DNA from: Treponema sp.
GTDB taxonomy: Bacteria > Spirochaetota > Spirochaetia > Treponematales > Treponemataceae
Direction of reading: 5' to 3'
Length of the DNA stretch: 5,307 nucleotides
NCBI GenBank assembly: GCA_024699205.1
Contig: JAILQA010000116.1
Location: 1-5,307, forward strand
The notes under the pieces were generated by a model that worked only from the letters and a program-made list of their open reading frames with translations, had not been told where the DNA came from and did not search any database. This document shows positions 1 to 5,307 of the stretch, in pieces. Made by a program: the position numbers and the translations under genes. Each line of letters begins with the position of its first letter. Position 1 is the stretch's first letter.

Positions 1-1
1 T

Positions 2-103
2 AATCAAGAAAAGAAAACTGAAAAACACTACGAAAAAGTTCTACGAAATCTTAATGATAATCAAAAAATACAGTTAGCAAAATTTTTAATGACACTTAAC
101 TAA
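2..103 (+). CDS. C-terminal fragment of an unidentified protein
   Basis: An open frame enters from the left edge and runs 33 codons to a TAA at 101-103. The visible tail is lysine- and asparagine-rich and reads as one or two amphipathic helices, ending in QLAKFLMTLN. Its pattern (a charged helix, a short turn with LNDNQ, then a leucine-spaced last helix) resembles the dimerisation-helix ends of MarR-type winged-helix regulators, but 33 residues are too few to assign a family. It points the same way as the next gene and is separated from it by 82 bp that contain a promoter-like element, so it is probably a separate transcription unit. That it is real coding sequence is likely but not certain. 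Confidence 0.5.
   Translation, partial: NQEKKTEKHYEKVLRNLNDNQKIQLAKFLMTLN
70..100 (+). promoter_or_regulatory. candidate LytTR-type direct-repeat operator
   Basis: ACAGTTAGC (70-78) and ACACTTAAC (92-100) form a direct repeat, 7 of 9 bases identical, separated by a 13-bp A/T-rich spacer (period 22 bp). Known LytTR sites are two imperfect 9-bp repeats of the form [TA][AC][CA]GTTN[AG][TG] spaced 12-13 bp apart. The first copy fits 8 of 9 positions and the second 7 of 9, with the central G replaced by C. A LytTR regulator is encoded about 700 bp downstream in the operon that follows. The site overlaps the end of the preceding gene and lies about 85-115 bp upstream of the predicted transcription start, which is far for a simple activator site. 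It could be a chance match. Confidence 0.3.
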
Positions 104-108
104 ATCTC

Positions 109-147
109 AAACCACCTATCCCAATAAACTACCACTTGTCGCAATAA
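109..147 (+). repeat. imperfect tandem direct repeat upstream of the LytTR operon
   Basis: Two copies lie head to tail and overlap by two bases. Copy 1 (109-127) reads AAACcACC then TaTCcCAATAA. Copy 2 (126-147) reads AAACtACC, an extra ACT, then TgTCgCAATAA. Apart from the 3-base insertion, 16 of 19 positions match. The pair sits directly upstream of the candidate -10 of the exported-protein gene, where a -35 box or activator site would be expected. It may be a regulator-binding site, but it does not carry the usual LytTR GTT core. Confidence 0.4.
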
Positions 148-160
148 TCCACACAGCAGC

Positions 161-178
161 TACATAACGATGTATACT
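161..178 (+). promoter_or_regulatory. candidate -10 region for the exported protein-LytTR-DUF3021 operon
   Basis: TATACT at 173-178 matches the sigma-70 -10 consensus at 5 of 6 positions and is identical to the argS -10. No recognisable -35 hexamer lies 16-18 bp upstream, so the promoter would need an activator. A small perfect inverted repeat, TACAT-AACG-ATGTA (161-174), overlaps the start of the -10. With normal spacing, transcription would begin at about 184-186, at or next to the ATG at 186. Confidence 0.4.
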
Positions 179-185
179 CCCAGCC

Positions 186-785
186 ATGAAAAGAACAGTT
201 TTAAGTTTAATTTTGGTCGCAATTATTTGCAGTGTTGGATTTGCAGAAGAAAATCTTTCGGGCGAAAAAACTTTTGCAAATGGGAATTATCGTTTTGTTT
301 CGGGAGGATTTTGGACATGCGGGCAGGATTTTTGCGGTGGCTTTGGTGAGTTTGGATTCAACTTGCTGGCGCACGAAAAATCTTTTCTTCTTCGCGATTG
401 CATTTTTATTCAGGGGGAAGGAGGAAGTCTGAGAAGGAGCAATGCAGCAAATCCAGAACCATTGGACTATGGAGCATTAACTGTTGGTGACAAGGTACTT
501 ATCGGCGGACGAAGTGATGGTATTGGATTTGCAGTCAGAAGTTATGGTTTTACAGGTGCATCAATGAGTTTATTTTCCTGTAAGAATTGCAGTTTTTTTT
601 CTCAACCGATGATGTTGAATATTTTGTTCGGCGGTGGATTTGAGCTTCAGTATTCGACAAACACAGCATTCGTTATTGAGTTTGGAGGAATCAATAGGTT
701 GCTGCTTGGAAAGAATAAAAACGATTTTGAAGGGTATGCAAAAACAAATCCTGTGCTTACAATAGGATTTAGGACTTTGAAATAA
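186..785 (+). CDS. exported glycine/aromatic-rich protein, probable outer-membrane or periplasmic beta protein, family unknown
   Basis: 199 residues. I do not recognise a named family. Residues 1-20 are a clear signal peptide: K2-R3, a hydrophobic core (about 5-16) and a GFA|EE signal peptidase I site after A20. The mature part is rich in glycine and aromatic residues with alternating hydrophobic stretches (GGFGEFGF at 51-58, FGGGFELQY at 148-156, AFVIEFGG at 161-168). It ends in a short strand, LTIGFR, which suggests beta structure such as a small barrel or sandwich in the envelope. Five cysteines remain after cleavage: C45 and C50 (CGQDFC), C72, and C132 and C135 (CKNC). The ATG at 186 is the first possible start after an in-frame TAA at 165-167, and the signal peptide confirms it, yet no Shine-Dalgarno sequence precedes it. 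It is followed after 15 bp by the LytTR gene and is probably co-transcribed with it. The gene is secure; the location is inferred and the function unknown. Confidence 0.85.
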   Translation: MKRTVLSLILVAIICSVGFAEENLSGEKTFANGNYRFVSGGFWTCGQDFCGGFGEFGFNLLAHEKSFLLRDCIFIQGEGGSLRRSNAANPEPLDYGALTVGDKVLIGGRSDGIGFAVRSYGFTGASMSLFSCKNCSFFSQPMMLNILFGGGFELQYSTNTAFVIEFGGINRLLLGKNKNDFEGYAKTNPVLTIGFRTLK

Positions 786-786
786 C

Positions 787-794
787 AAAAGGAG
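787..794 (+). promoter_or_regulatory. ribosome binding site that fixes the TTG start of the LytTR gene
   Basis: AAAAGGAG ends 6 nt before the TTG at 801. No ATG or GTG lies in frame nearby, and the next in-frame ATG (residue 36) would remove the first half of the N-terminal region, so this site supports initiation at TTG. Confidence 0.8.
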
Positions 795-800
795 TCATAA

Positions 801-1322
801 TTGAAAACACAAATTAAAATTGAAAACTGTGATATTCCTTATTGTGTGATTCATACTTCAAGAGAAAGCCAGAGCATTAAAGATATTGCAGAAAAAATAA
901 GCCGCATGGATGAAAGTGGTCGCACAGCATTTTTGAACGGCTGGGATGGTGACTACTGCATTCAGGTAAAACAAAGTGAGATTTTCCGTATCTACAGCGC
1001 AGACAAAAAAGTGTTTATGGAAACAGAAAGAAAAACAGCGACTGGAACTGCGACAGGTAGAGCAAGTACAAGCGAAAATCTGCTTGTAAAAATGAGACTC
1101 TATGAGTTTGAAGAGCTTGCAGAAAAATGTGGCTGGACAGATTTTATCAGGATTTCTAACACGGATATTGTCAACTTTTCTAAAGTTACAAGACTTGATA
1201 TGTCCTTGAGCGGCATTATCAAAGTAATCTTCACAAACGGAAAGTATGCAATTGTTTCACGAAGATATATGAACAAAATTAAAGACCAGCTGAATATGGT
1301 CAAAAAATCTAACAAGCGTTAG
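801..1322 (+). CDS. LytTR-domain DNA-binding transcriptional regulator
   Basis: 173 residues, starting at TTG. The C-terminal part (about 58-168) is a LytTR DNA-binding domain. Visible landmarks are the strand EIFRIYSADKKVFMET (60-75), the helix KMRLYEFEELAE (97-108), FIRISNTDIVNFSKV (115-129) and the closing IVSRRYMNKIKDQL (151-164), all standard for the family. About 57 N-terminal residues precede it, and there is no phospho-acceptor receiver domain, so this is the short stand-alone type, not a two-component response regulator. A Thr/Ala/Gly/Ser-rich loop (about 78-92) is longer than usual. The gene follows the exported-protein gene by 15 bp and precedes a DUF3021 gene by 21 bp. Short LytTR proteins next to a small membrane protein form LytTR regulatory systems such as HdrRM and BrsRM, where the membrane partner inhibits the regulator. 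By analogy it probably controls its own operon, possibly through the repeats at 70-147. The family assignment is strong; the targets are inferred. Confidence 0.92.
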   Translation: MKTQIKIENCDIPYCVIHTSRESQSIKDIAEKISRMDESGRTAFLNGWDGDYCIQVKQSEIFRIYSADKKVFMETERKTATGTATGRASTSENLLVKMRLYEFEELAEKCGWTDFIRISNTDIVNFSKVTRLDMSLSGIIKVIFTNGKYAIVSRRYMNKIKDQLNMVKKSNKR

Positions 1323-1343
1323 TAAAAATCAGGAGGAAGAAGT

Positions 1344-1787
1344 ATGTTAAATAAAATTATTAAGAGAGCACTTTTAGGATTTATTTATGGTATATTTATT
1401 GGCCAGACAATTCTTATTCTGGAATCCCTTTTCAAAGGTGATGGAAGCTTTCATTCCGTGTCAGAATATCTGCTTGCTCATACAAACACAGAACTTGTCG
1501 CAGTGATTGCACAATATTTTATCACAGGAATCATTGGAATAACATTCGCCAGCTCTACAGTCATCTTTGAACTGGACCGCTGGAGTTTAGTGGCCCAGAC
1601 CGTCCTGCACTTTGTAATAACTTCTGTTGTGATGTTTTTTGCAGGATTTTTCTGCGGCTGGTTTCCACACACAGCAATCAGCACCTTGATTTGGTTTGGT
1701 GTATTCATTGTAGTCTACATCATCATGTGGCTGAGCTTTACCCTTTATTATAGAAAGAAAACCAAAGAGATTAACAATGCTCTTTAA
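1344..1787 (+). CDS. DUF3021 family four-helix membrane protein, probable partner of the LytTR regulator
   Basis: 147 residues with four predicted membrane segments at about 8-29, 51-76, 81-107 and 112-135, and a basic C-terminal tail (YYRKKTKEI). The pattern of GIFIGQ in helix 1, the FELDRWSLVAQTVLHF stretch leading into helix 3, GWFPH after helix 3 and a final aromatic helix matches the DUF3021 family. The start is set by a strong AGGAGG at 1331-1336, 7 nt before the ATG. DUF3021 proteins commonly sit immediately downstream of short LytTR regulators. In the characterised streptococcal systems of this architecture, the membrane protein holds the regulator inactive until a signal, not fully defined, releases it. 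That role is inferred here from gene order, not visible in the sequence. The length is normal and the gene looks intact. It converges on argS with 6 bp between stop codons. Confidence 0.9.
   Translation: MLNKIIKRALLGFIYGIFIGQTILILESLFKGDGSFHSVSEYLLAHTNTELVAVIAQYFITGIIGITFASSTVIFELDRWSLVAQTVLHFVITSVVMFFAGFFCGWFPHTAISTLIWFGVFIVVYIIMWLSFTLYYRKKTKEINNAL
1752..1787 (-). terminator. weak candidate intrinsic terminator of argS
   Basis: Read on the minus strand, AAAGAG (1785-1780) pairs with CTCTTT (1769-1764) around a 10-nt loop. Two outer U-G pairs extend this to an 8-bp stem, followed by a U-rich run, TTTTCTTTCT (1761-1752). It begins 6 bp beyond the argS stop codon and lies inside the 3' end of the DUF3021 gene. 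The stem is A/T-rich and the loop long, so it may be weak. On the plus strand the same stem has no U tract after it. Confidence 0.3.
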
Positions 1788-1793
1788 GTTGTA

Positions 1794-3629
1794 TTACATC
1801 TTTTCCAGATAAGGAACCAAAAGCAGATTCAGTGAGTTCTTGATAACCTGCAAGGTAGACTGAGCCAAGTAAAGTCTGGCACCAGCGAGTTTTGCATTCT
1901 CAGCATTTACAATTGAACAGGTCTGATAGAACTTACTGAAGGCTTTTGCTGTTTCATAAGCGTAGCCAGCCAATCCACTTGGATCAAGAGTTTCGGCAGC
2001 GCGTTCAACAATTGCAGGGAAGTCGCCGAGCTGCTTAATCAAAGCCCATTCATCTTCGGCAGTCAGTAAAGCAACGGCTTCATCAGAAGAGTCAGCCTTA
2101 ATTCCAGCTTCTCCAGCCTTTGCCAGAATTGAATTAATTCGTGCACCCATATACTGCAAGTAAGGACCAGTGTTTCCATTAAAACTAAGCGACTCTTCCG
2201 GATTAAAAAGCATATCCTTAATTGGAGTTGCCTGCAGCAGATAATAATGCAAGGCACCAAGAGCAACCTTTTCTGCAACCTCATCAGCATTGCCAACTTC
2301 TTCATCACGGCCGCGTTCATTTATTGCTTTAAGTGCATCATCACGCAAATTATCAATTAAATCATCAGCATCTACAACGGTACCTTCACGGCTCTTCATT
2401 CTTCCACTAGGCAGATTTACAAGACCGTAACTCAGATGATAAAGCTTATCGGTCCAGTCAAAGCCCAGTTTTTTGAGGATATAAAAGAGCACCTTAAAAT
2501 GATAGTTCTGTTCACTTGCAACAACGTAAACCATCTGATTAAAAGGCCAGTCATCGTGGCGCTTAATTGCAGTTCCCAAATCCTGAGTGATATAAACCGA
2601 AGTTCCATCCTTTCGCAAAAGAGTTTTCTGCTGAGGAGTTCCATCCTTTCCCATACCAACAGCTTCTGTTACGTCAATTCTAACCGCTCCATCATCAGCC
2701 TTATAGAAAACGCCCTTCTTAAGTCCTTCTTCTATAACTTCCTTGCCCAAAAGATAGGTGTCGCTTTCGTAGTAATATTTTTCAAAGCCCATACCTGTGC
2801 GGTCGTAAGATTCCTTAATTCCGTCCAGAGTCCACTTGTTCATTTTTTCCCAGAGTTCGCGGGTTTCTTTATCACCCTGTTCCCATTTTACAAGCATTTC
2901 TTCTGCCATTTCCTGTGCTTCCGGATGGGCAGTTTCTGGCTTGTCTTTTTCGCCTTTAAGGTAGCGGTCAAACTCAACATAACACTGACCAACAAAATGA
3001 TCGCCCTTCATTCCAAGGCTTTCTGGAGTTTCGCCCTTTGCTTCGTGGAAAAGCTTATAGGCAAGCATAGATTTACAAATATGGATTCCGCGGTTATTTA
3101 CAATGATTGTACGGAAAACTTCTGCACCAGCCATTTTAAGGATTCGGCTTACAGATTCGCCAAGTGCATCGTTTCGTAAGTGACCAAGATGAAGGGGTTT
3201 GTTTGTATTTGGCGATGAATATTCAACCATTACCTTGCGGCCTTCAAAAGGCTTTTTTCCCTGCTGATTAAAACTACCGTAATTTTCGCCCTGAGAAGCA
3301 ATTGCCGCCAGAATTGGAGCCGCAGCCCCAGCCTTATCAAGTTTGATATTTACATAAGGACCAACTGCCAGTACCTGTCCGATTCCCGCAGCCTTAGCTT
3401 TTTCAGCGGCAAGTTCTGCAACACCAGCAGCAATCTGAGGAGGAGCCATTCTAAAGGTTTTAGCAAAAGCAAACATTGGAGAACCTAAATCTCCCATTTC
3501 TGGATTTGGAGCAGTTTGAACTACAATTTTTTCTGCTTCAACTTCTGCTGCTTCAATATTTTTTTCTTTTATAAAAGCGTTTACAGCTTCTGCTATTATT
3601 TGTTTAAAATCCTGTTTTATATCTGCCAT
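1794..3629 (-). CDS. argS: arginyl-tRNA synthetase (class I)
   Basis: 611 residues, complete and slightly longer than the typical ArgS (about 550-590). It charges tRNA-Arg with arginine in the cytoplasm using ATP. Domains in order: the N-terminal Arg-tRNA-specific domain (about 1-105, containing PNPEMGDLGSPMFAFAK at 41-57); the class I Rossmann catalytic core with SSPNTNKPLHLGHLRND (138-154), whose HLGH at 147-150 is the HIGH motif; the KMSKS-equivalent loop GRMKSREG (409-416), a variant common in this ArgS subgroup; and the C-terminal DALR anticodon-binding domain, starting near NTGPYLQYMGAR (486-497) and ending in a conserved-looking LLLVPYLEKM. The ATG at 3629 is preceded by GAGGTGG (3640-3634), 4 nt away, which supports this start. 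It has its own promoter in the 108-bp gap after cimA, so it is probably expressed independently. No frameshift or missing catalytic motif was seen. Confidence 0.97.
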   Translation of the reverse strand: MADIKQDFKQIIAEAVNAFIKEKNIEAAEVEAEKIVVQTAPNPEMGDLGSPMFAFAKTFRMAPPQIAAGVAELAAEKAKAAGIGQVLAVGPYVNIKLDKAGAAAPILAAIASQGENYGSFNQQGKKPFEGRKVMVEYSSPNTNKPLHLGHLRNDALGESVSRILKMAGAEVFRTIIVNNRGIHICKSMLAYKLFHEAKGETPESLGMKGDHFVGQCYVEFDRYLKGEKDKPETAHPEAQEMAEEMLVKWEQGDKETRELWEKMNKWTLDGIKESYDRTGMGFEKYYYESDTYLLGKEVIEEGLKKGVFYKADDGAVRIDVTEAVGMGKDGTPQQKTLLRKDGTSVYITQDLGTAIKRHDDWPFNQMVYVVASEQNYHFKVLFYILKKLGFDWTDKLYHLSYGLVNLPSGRMKSREGTVVDADDLIDNLRDDALKAINERGRDEEVGNADEVAEKVALGALHYYLLQATPIKDMLFNPEESLSFNGNTGPYLQYMGARINSILAKAGEAGIKADSSDEAVALLTAEDEWALIKQLGDFPAIVERAAETLDPSGLAGYAYETAKAFSKFYQTCSIVNAENAKLAGARLYLAQSTLQVIKNSLNLLLVPYLEKM

Positions 3630-3664
3630 TATTCCACCTCATAAATTGCTAATTATTTGAATGA

Positions 3665-3693
3665 AGTATAGCGGTTTTGCCTTGAATAAACAA
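3665..3693 (-). promoter_or_regulatory. sigma-70-type promoter of argS
   Basis: On the minus strand, TTGTTT (3693-3688) and TATACT (3670-3665) are separated by exactly 17 bp. The -10 matches consensus at 5 of 6 positions and the -35 at 3 of 6. Transcription would start near 3658, giving a leader of about 29 nt that includes the ribosome binding site GAGGTGG. This is too short for a T-box or riboswitch, and I see neither. Confidence 0.6.
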
Positions 3694-3728
3694 TATCACA
3701 ATTTTTTTGAGCAAATTGTTGAGTACTT

Positions 3729-3750
3729 ATTGCACGATTATTGCACAATT
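3729..3750. repeat. 11-bp tandem duplication across the cimA stop codon
   Basis: ATTGCACGATT (3729-3739) and ATTGCACAATT (3740-3750) are directly adjacent and differ at one base. The junction falls within the cimA stop codon (3738-3740), so one copy encodes the last residues (IVQ) and the other lies just downstream of the gene. Confidence 0.6.
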
Positions 3751-5307
3751 TTTCTGTAGTGCTTCTCAATATCTCGGATAAGCTTGTACTCAAAAGAATC
3801 GCAAAGTGCAATCCAGGAAGCTTCAATCAAGTCGGCAGAAACACCAACGGTTGTCCAGTTTGCACTACCGTCTGTACTTTCTATGATTACCCTAACTTTT
3901 GCCGCAGTTGCAGATTTTCCATCTATAACGCGAACCTTAAAATCAATAAGTCTGATTTGAGCAACAAGAGGATAGAACTTTTCCAGAGCCTTTCTAAGGG
4001 CAATATCCAGGGCATTTACAGGACCATCACCTTCACCGGCTGTGATTTCAATCTGTCCGTCAACTTCAACCTTTATCTGAGCGCAACAACAAACGCCTTC
4101 TTCCGGACGAGGATTTGAACCATTTGTCTGGTAATAATGAAGCTTAAAGAAGGGCTGATACTGTCCCAACTGCTTGCGTACCATCAATTCAAAGCTTCCG
4201 TCGGCACCTTCAAACTGATAGCCTTCAAACTCAAGCTCCTTCATCTTTTTTACAATTTTATCAACAAGCTCATCTGTCTTTTTTAAGGAAGGAGCAAACT
4301 TCTGGATTTTTTCTACAATCGTACTGCGACCTGCAACTTCGCTCATCAAAAATACGCGGGAGTTGCCGACTGTCTCAGGTGGAATATGCTCATAGGCCAT
4401 AGGATTTTTTAAAACTGCATCTATATGCATTCCTGCTTTGTGGGCAAAGGCACTTTTTCCAACAAATGGTGACTGAGAGTTCATACTTACATTTGTGATT
4501 TCGGATATTTTATTACAAATTGCAGTCAGATTTTTCATGTTCTGTGAAGGAATACATTCATATCCCATTTTAAGCTGCAAGTCAGGTATTATTGTAGAAA
4601 GATTTGCGTTTCCAGTCCTTTCTCCAAATCCCAGTAAAACACCCTGTACATGAACTGCCCCCTGGCTAACAGCAACAAGAGAATTGGCAACTGCAAGCCC
4701 GCAATCATTATGAGTATGAATACCGATTTTTACTTTATCACCAAAGTTTTTTACAACATCAGCAACAGCCTGTCGACATTCATCTATCATAAAGCCGCCT
4801 TTGGTTTCGCAAAGACAAATTACTTCAGCACCACCATCAATTGCAGCCTGAAGAGTTTTAAAAGCATAGTCTTTATCATCAAAATATGCTGTGAAAAAAT
4901 GTTCTGCATCATAAAATACATGGCGGCCATTATTATGCAAAAACTCGCAGGTTTCCTGTATCATTTTTAGATTTTCTTCCAGAGAAACCTTTAAGATTTC
5001 TGTTACTTGAAAGGTCCAGGATTTGCCAAAAATGACAACGTATTCAGTTCCGGCTGCAAGAATACTCTGAAGATTTGTATCTTCTGTACATTTCATTTCT
5101 TTATGCCGGGTCGCACCAAAAGCACAGAGTTTTGCATTCTTGAGGGAAACCTTTTTCATTTCCTGGAAAAACTCCATATCCTTAGGGTTACTGCCAGGAT
5201 TTCCCGCTTCGATATAGGATATTCCAAGCTCATCTAAGGTACGGCAAATGTGGATTTTATCCTGAACGGAATAGCTTATTCCTTCGCCCTGAGCACCATC
5301 GCGTAAT
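3738..5307 (-). CDS. cimA: (R)-citramalate synthase, N-terminus cut by the window edge
   Basis: 522 codons are visible and the frame stays open to the window edge. The first complete residues are LRDGAQGEGIS, so only about ten residues (normally ending in a DTT-like motif) are missing; the internal ATG at 5177 is not the start. The enzyme condenses pyruvate with acetyl-CoA to (R)-citramalate, the first step of the threonine-independent route to 2-oxobutyrate and isoleucine. Visible features are the DRE-TIM aldolase-type barrel with metal ligands in LRDG (D3) and HTHND (H197, H199), GERTGNANL (228-236), FAHKAGMH (287-294), and the C-terminal LeuA-type regulatory domain (about 400-512) with GEGDGPVNALD (424-434) and SADLIEASW (490-498). 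Length and the KSW, PGSNPKD and YDAEHFF motifs favour CimA over 2-isopropylmalate synthase. Odd points are CETKGG (166-171), where CDTNGG is usual, VLLGFGER (223-230), and a CCC run at 406-408. Substrate specificity is inferred from family. The gene is followed by argS on the same strand, with no pathway link. Confidence 0.93.
   Translation of the reverse strand, partial: LRDGAQGEGISYSVQDKIHICRTLDELGISYIEAGNPGSNPKDMEFFQEMKKVSLKNAKLCAFGATRHKEMKCTEDTNLQSILAAGTEYVVIFGKSWTFQVTEILKVSLEENLKMIQETCEFLHNNGRHVFYDAEHFFTAYFDDKDYAFKTLQAAIDGGAEVICLCETKGGFMIDECRQAVADVVKNFGDKVKIGIHTHNDCGLAVANSLVAVSQGAVHVQGVLLGFGERTGNANLSTIIPDLQLKMGYECIPSQNMKNLTAICNKISEITNVSMNSQSPFVGKSAFAHKAGMHIDAVLKNPMAYEHIPPETVGNSRVFLMSEVAGRSTIVEKIQKFAPSLKKTDELVDKIVKKMKELEFEGYQFEGADGSFELMVRKQLGQYQPFFKLHYYQTNGSNPRPEEGVCCCAQIKVEVDGQIEITAGEGDGPVNALDIALRKALEKFYPLVAQIRLIDFKVRVIDGKSATAAKVRVIIESTDGSANWTTVGVSADLIEASWIALCDSFEYKLIRDIEKHYRKIVQ

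Noticed and set aside
801..1322. Response regulator of a two-component system
   Set aside because: There is no receiver domain and no histidine kinase gene nearby; the protein is a short stand-alone LytTR regulator with a DUF3021 partner.
2436..3179. Long plus-strand open frame (247 codons) antisense to argS
   Set aside because: It lies entirely within argS, which has clear family motifs. No ribosome binding site precedes its ATG, and its composition is what the complement of argS would give. Treated as a shadow.
3698..3719. Inverted repeat ACAATTT ... AAATTGT between cimA and argS, considered as the cimA terminator
   Set aside because: The 7-bp stem is almost all A/T and the minus-strand sequence after it lacks a continuous U tract. 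It also lies just upstream of the argS -35. It may be chance in AT-rich DNA.
3630..3737. T-box or other riboswitch leader ahead of argS
   Set aside because: The predicted leader is only about 29 nt and no T-box-like or aptamer-like conserved element is visible.
3738..5177. Full-length cimA starting at the internal ATG (5177)
   Set aside because: The frame continues upstream with the essential LRDG metal-binding motif and the conserved PGSNPKD segment, so the true start is outside the window.
3741..5237. Several plus-strand open frames antisense to cimA
   Set aside because: All are contained in the well-supported cimA frame, have no recognisable domains, and are explained by its codon pattern.

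Overview
The window is moderately AT-rich bacterial chromosome with densely packed genes, mostly strong Shine-Dalgarno sites, and one TTG start. The ArgS and CimA sequences, together with a LytTR/DUF3021 pair beside an exported protein, suggest a spirochaete close to host-associated Treponema. This is an inference from protein style: no rRNA or other phylogenetic marker is present, and a Firmicute or Bacteroidetes origin cannot be formally excluded.

Left part, plus strand (1-1787). The last 33 codons of an unidentified gene end at 103. After an 82-bp gap come three closely spaced genes that look like one operon: a signal-peptide-bearing, glycine-rich probable envelope protein (186-785), a small LytTR DNA-binding regulator (801-1322, TTG start) and a four-helix DUF3021 membrane protein (1344-1787). 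Pairs of a LytTR regulator and a small membrane protein are known as LytTR regulatory systems (HdrRM and BrsRM of Streptococcus mutans), in which the membrane protein restrains the regulator. Here the pair is linked to an exported protein of no family I recognise. The region before 186 holds a good -10 hexamer but no -35 and no ribosome binding site, an imperfect tandem repeat, and a LytTR-like direct repeat with a 13-bp spacer.

Right part, minus strand (1794-5307). The operon converges on argS (arginyl-tRNA synthetase, complete, 611 aa), with only 6 bp between the two stop codons. argS has its own sigma-70-type promoter in the 108-bp gap upstream of it. Beyond the gap lies cimA (citramalate synthase), which lacks only about ten N-terminal residues at the window edge. 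These two are housekeeping genes: translation, and isoleucine precursor synthesis from pyruvate and acetyl-CoA. They have no evident functional link to the LytTR operon.

The most interesting part is the exported protein-LytTR-DUF3021 operon and its unusual promoter region. The rest is ordinary chromosome. I saw no mobile elements, CRISPR arrays, tRNAs or rRNAs, and no gene-free stretch longer than about 110 bp.
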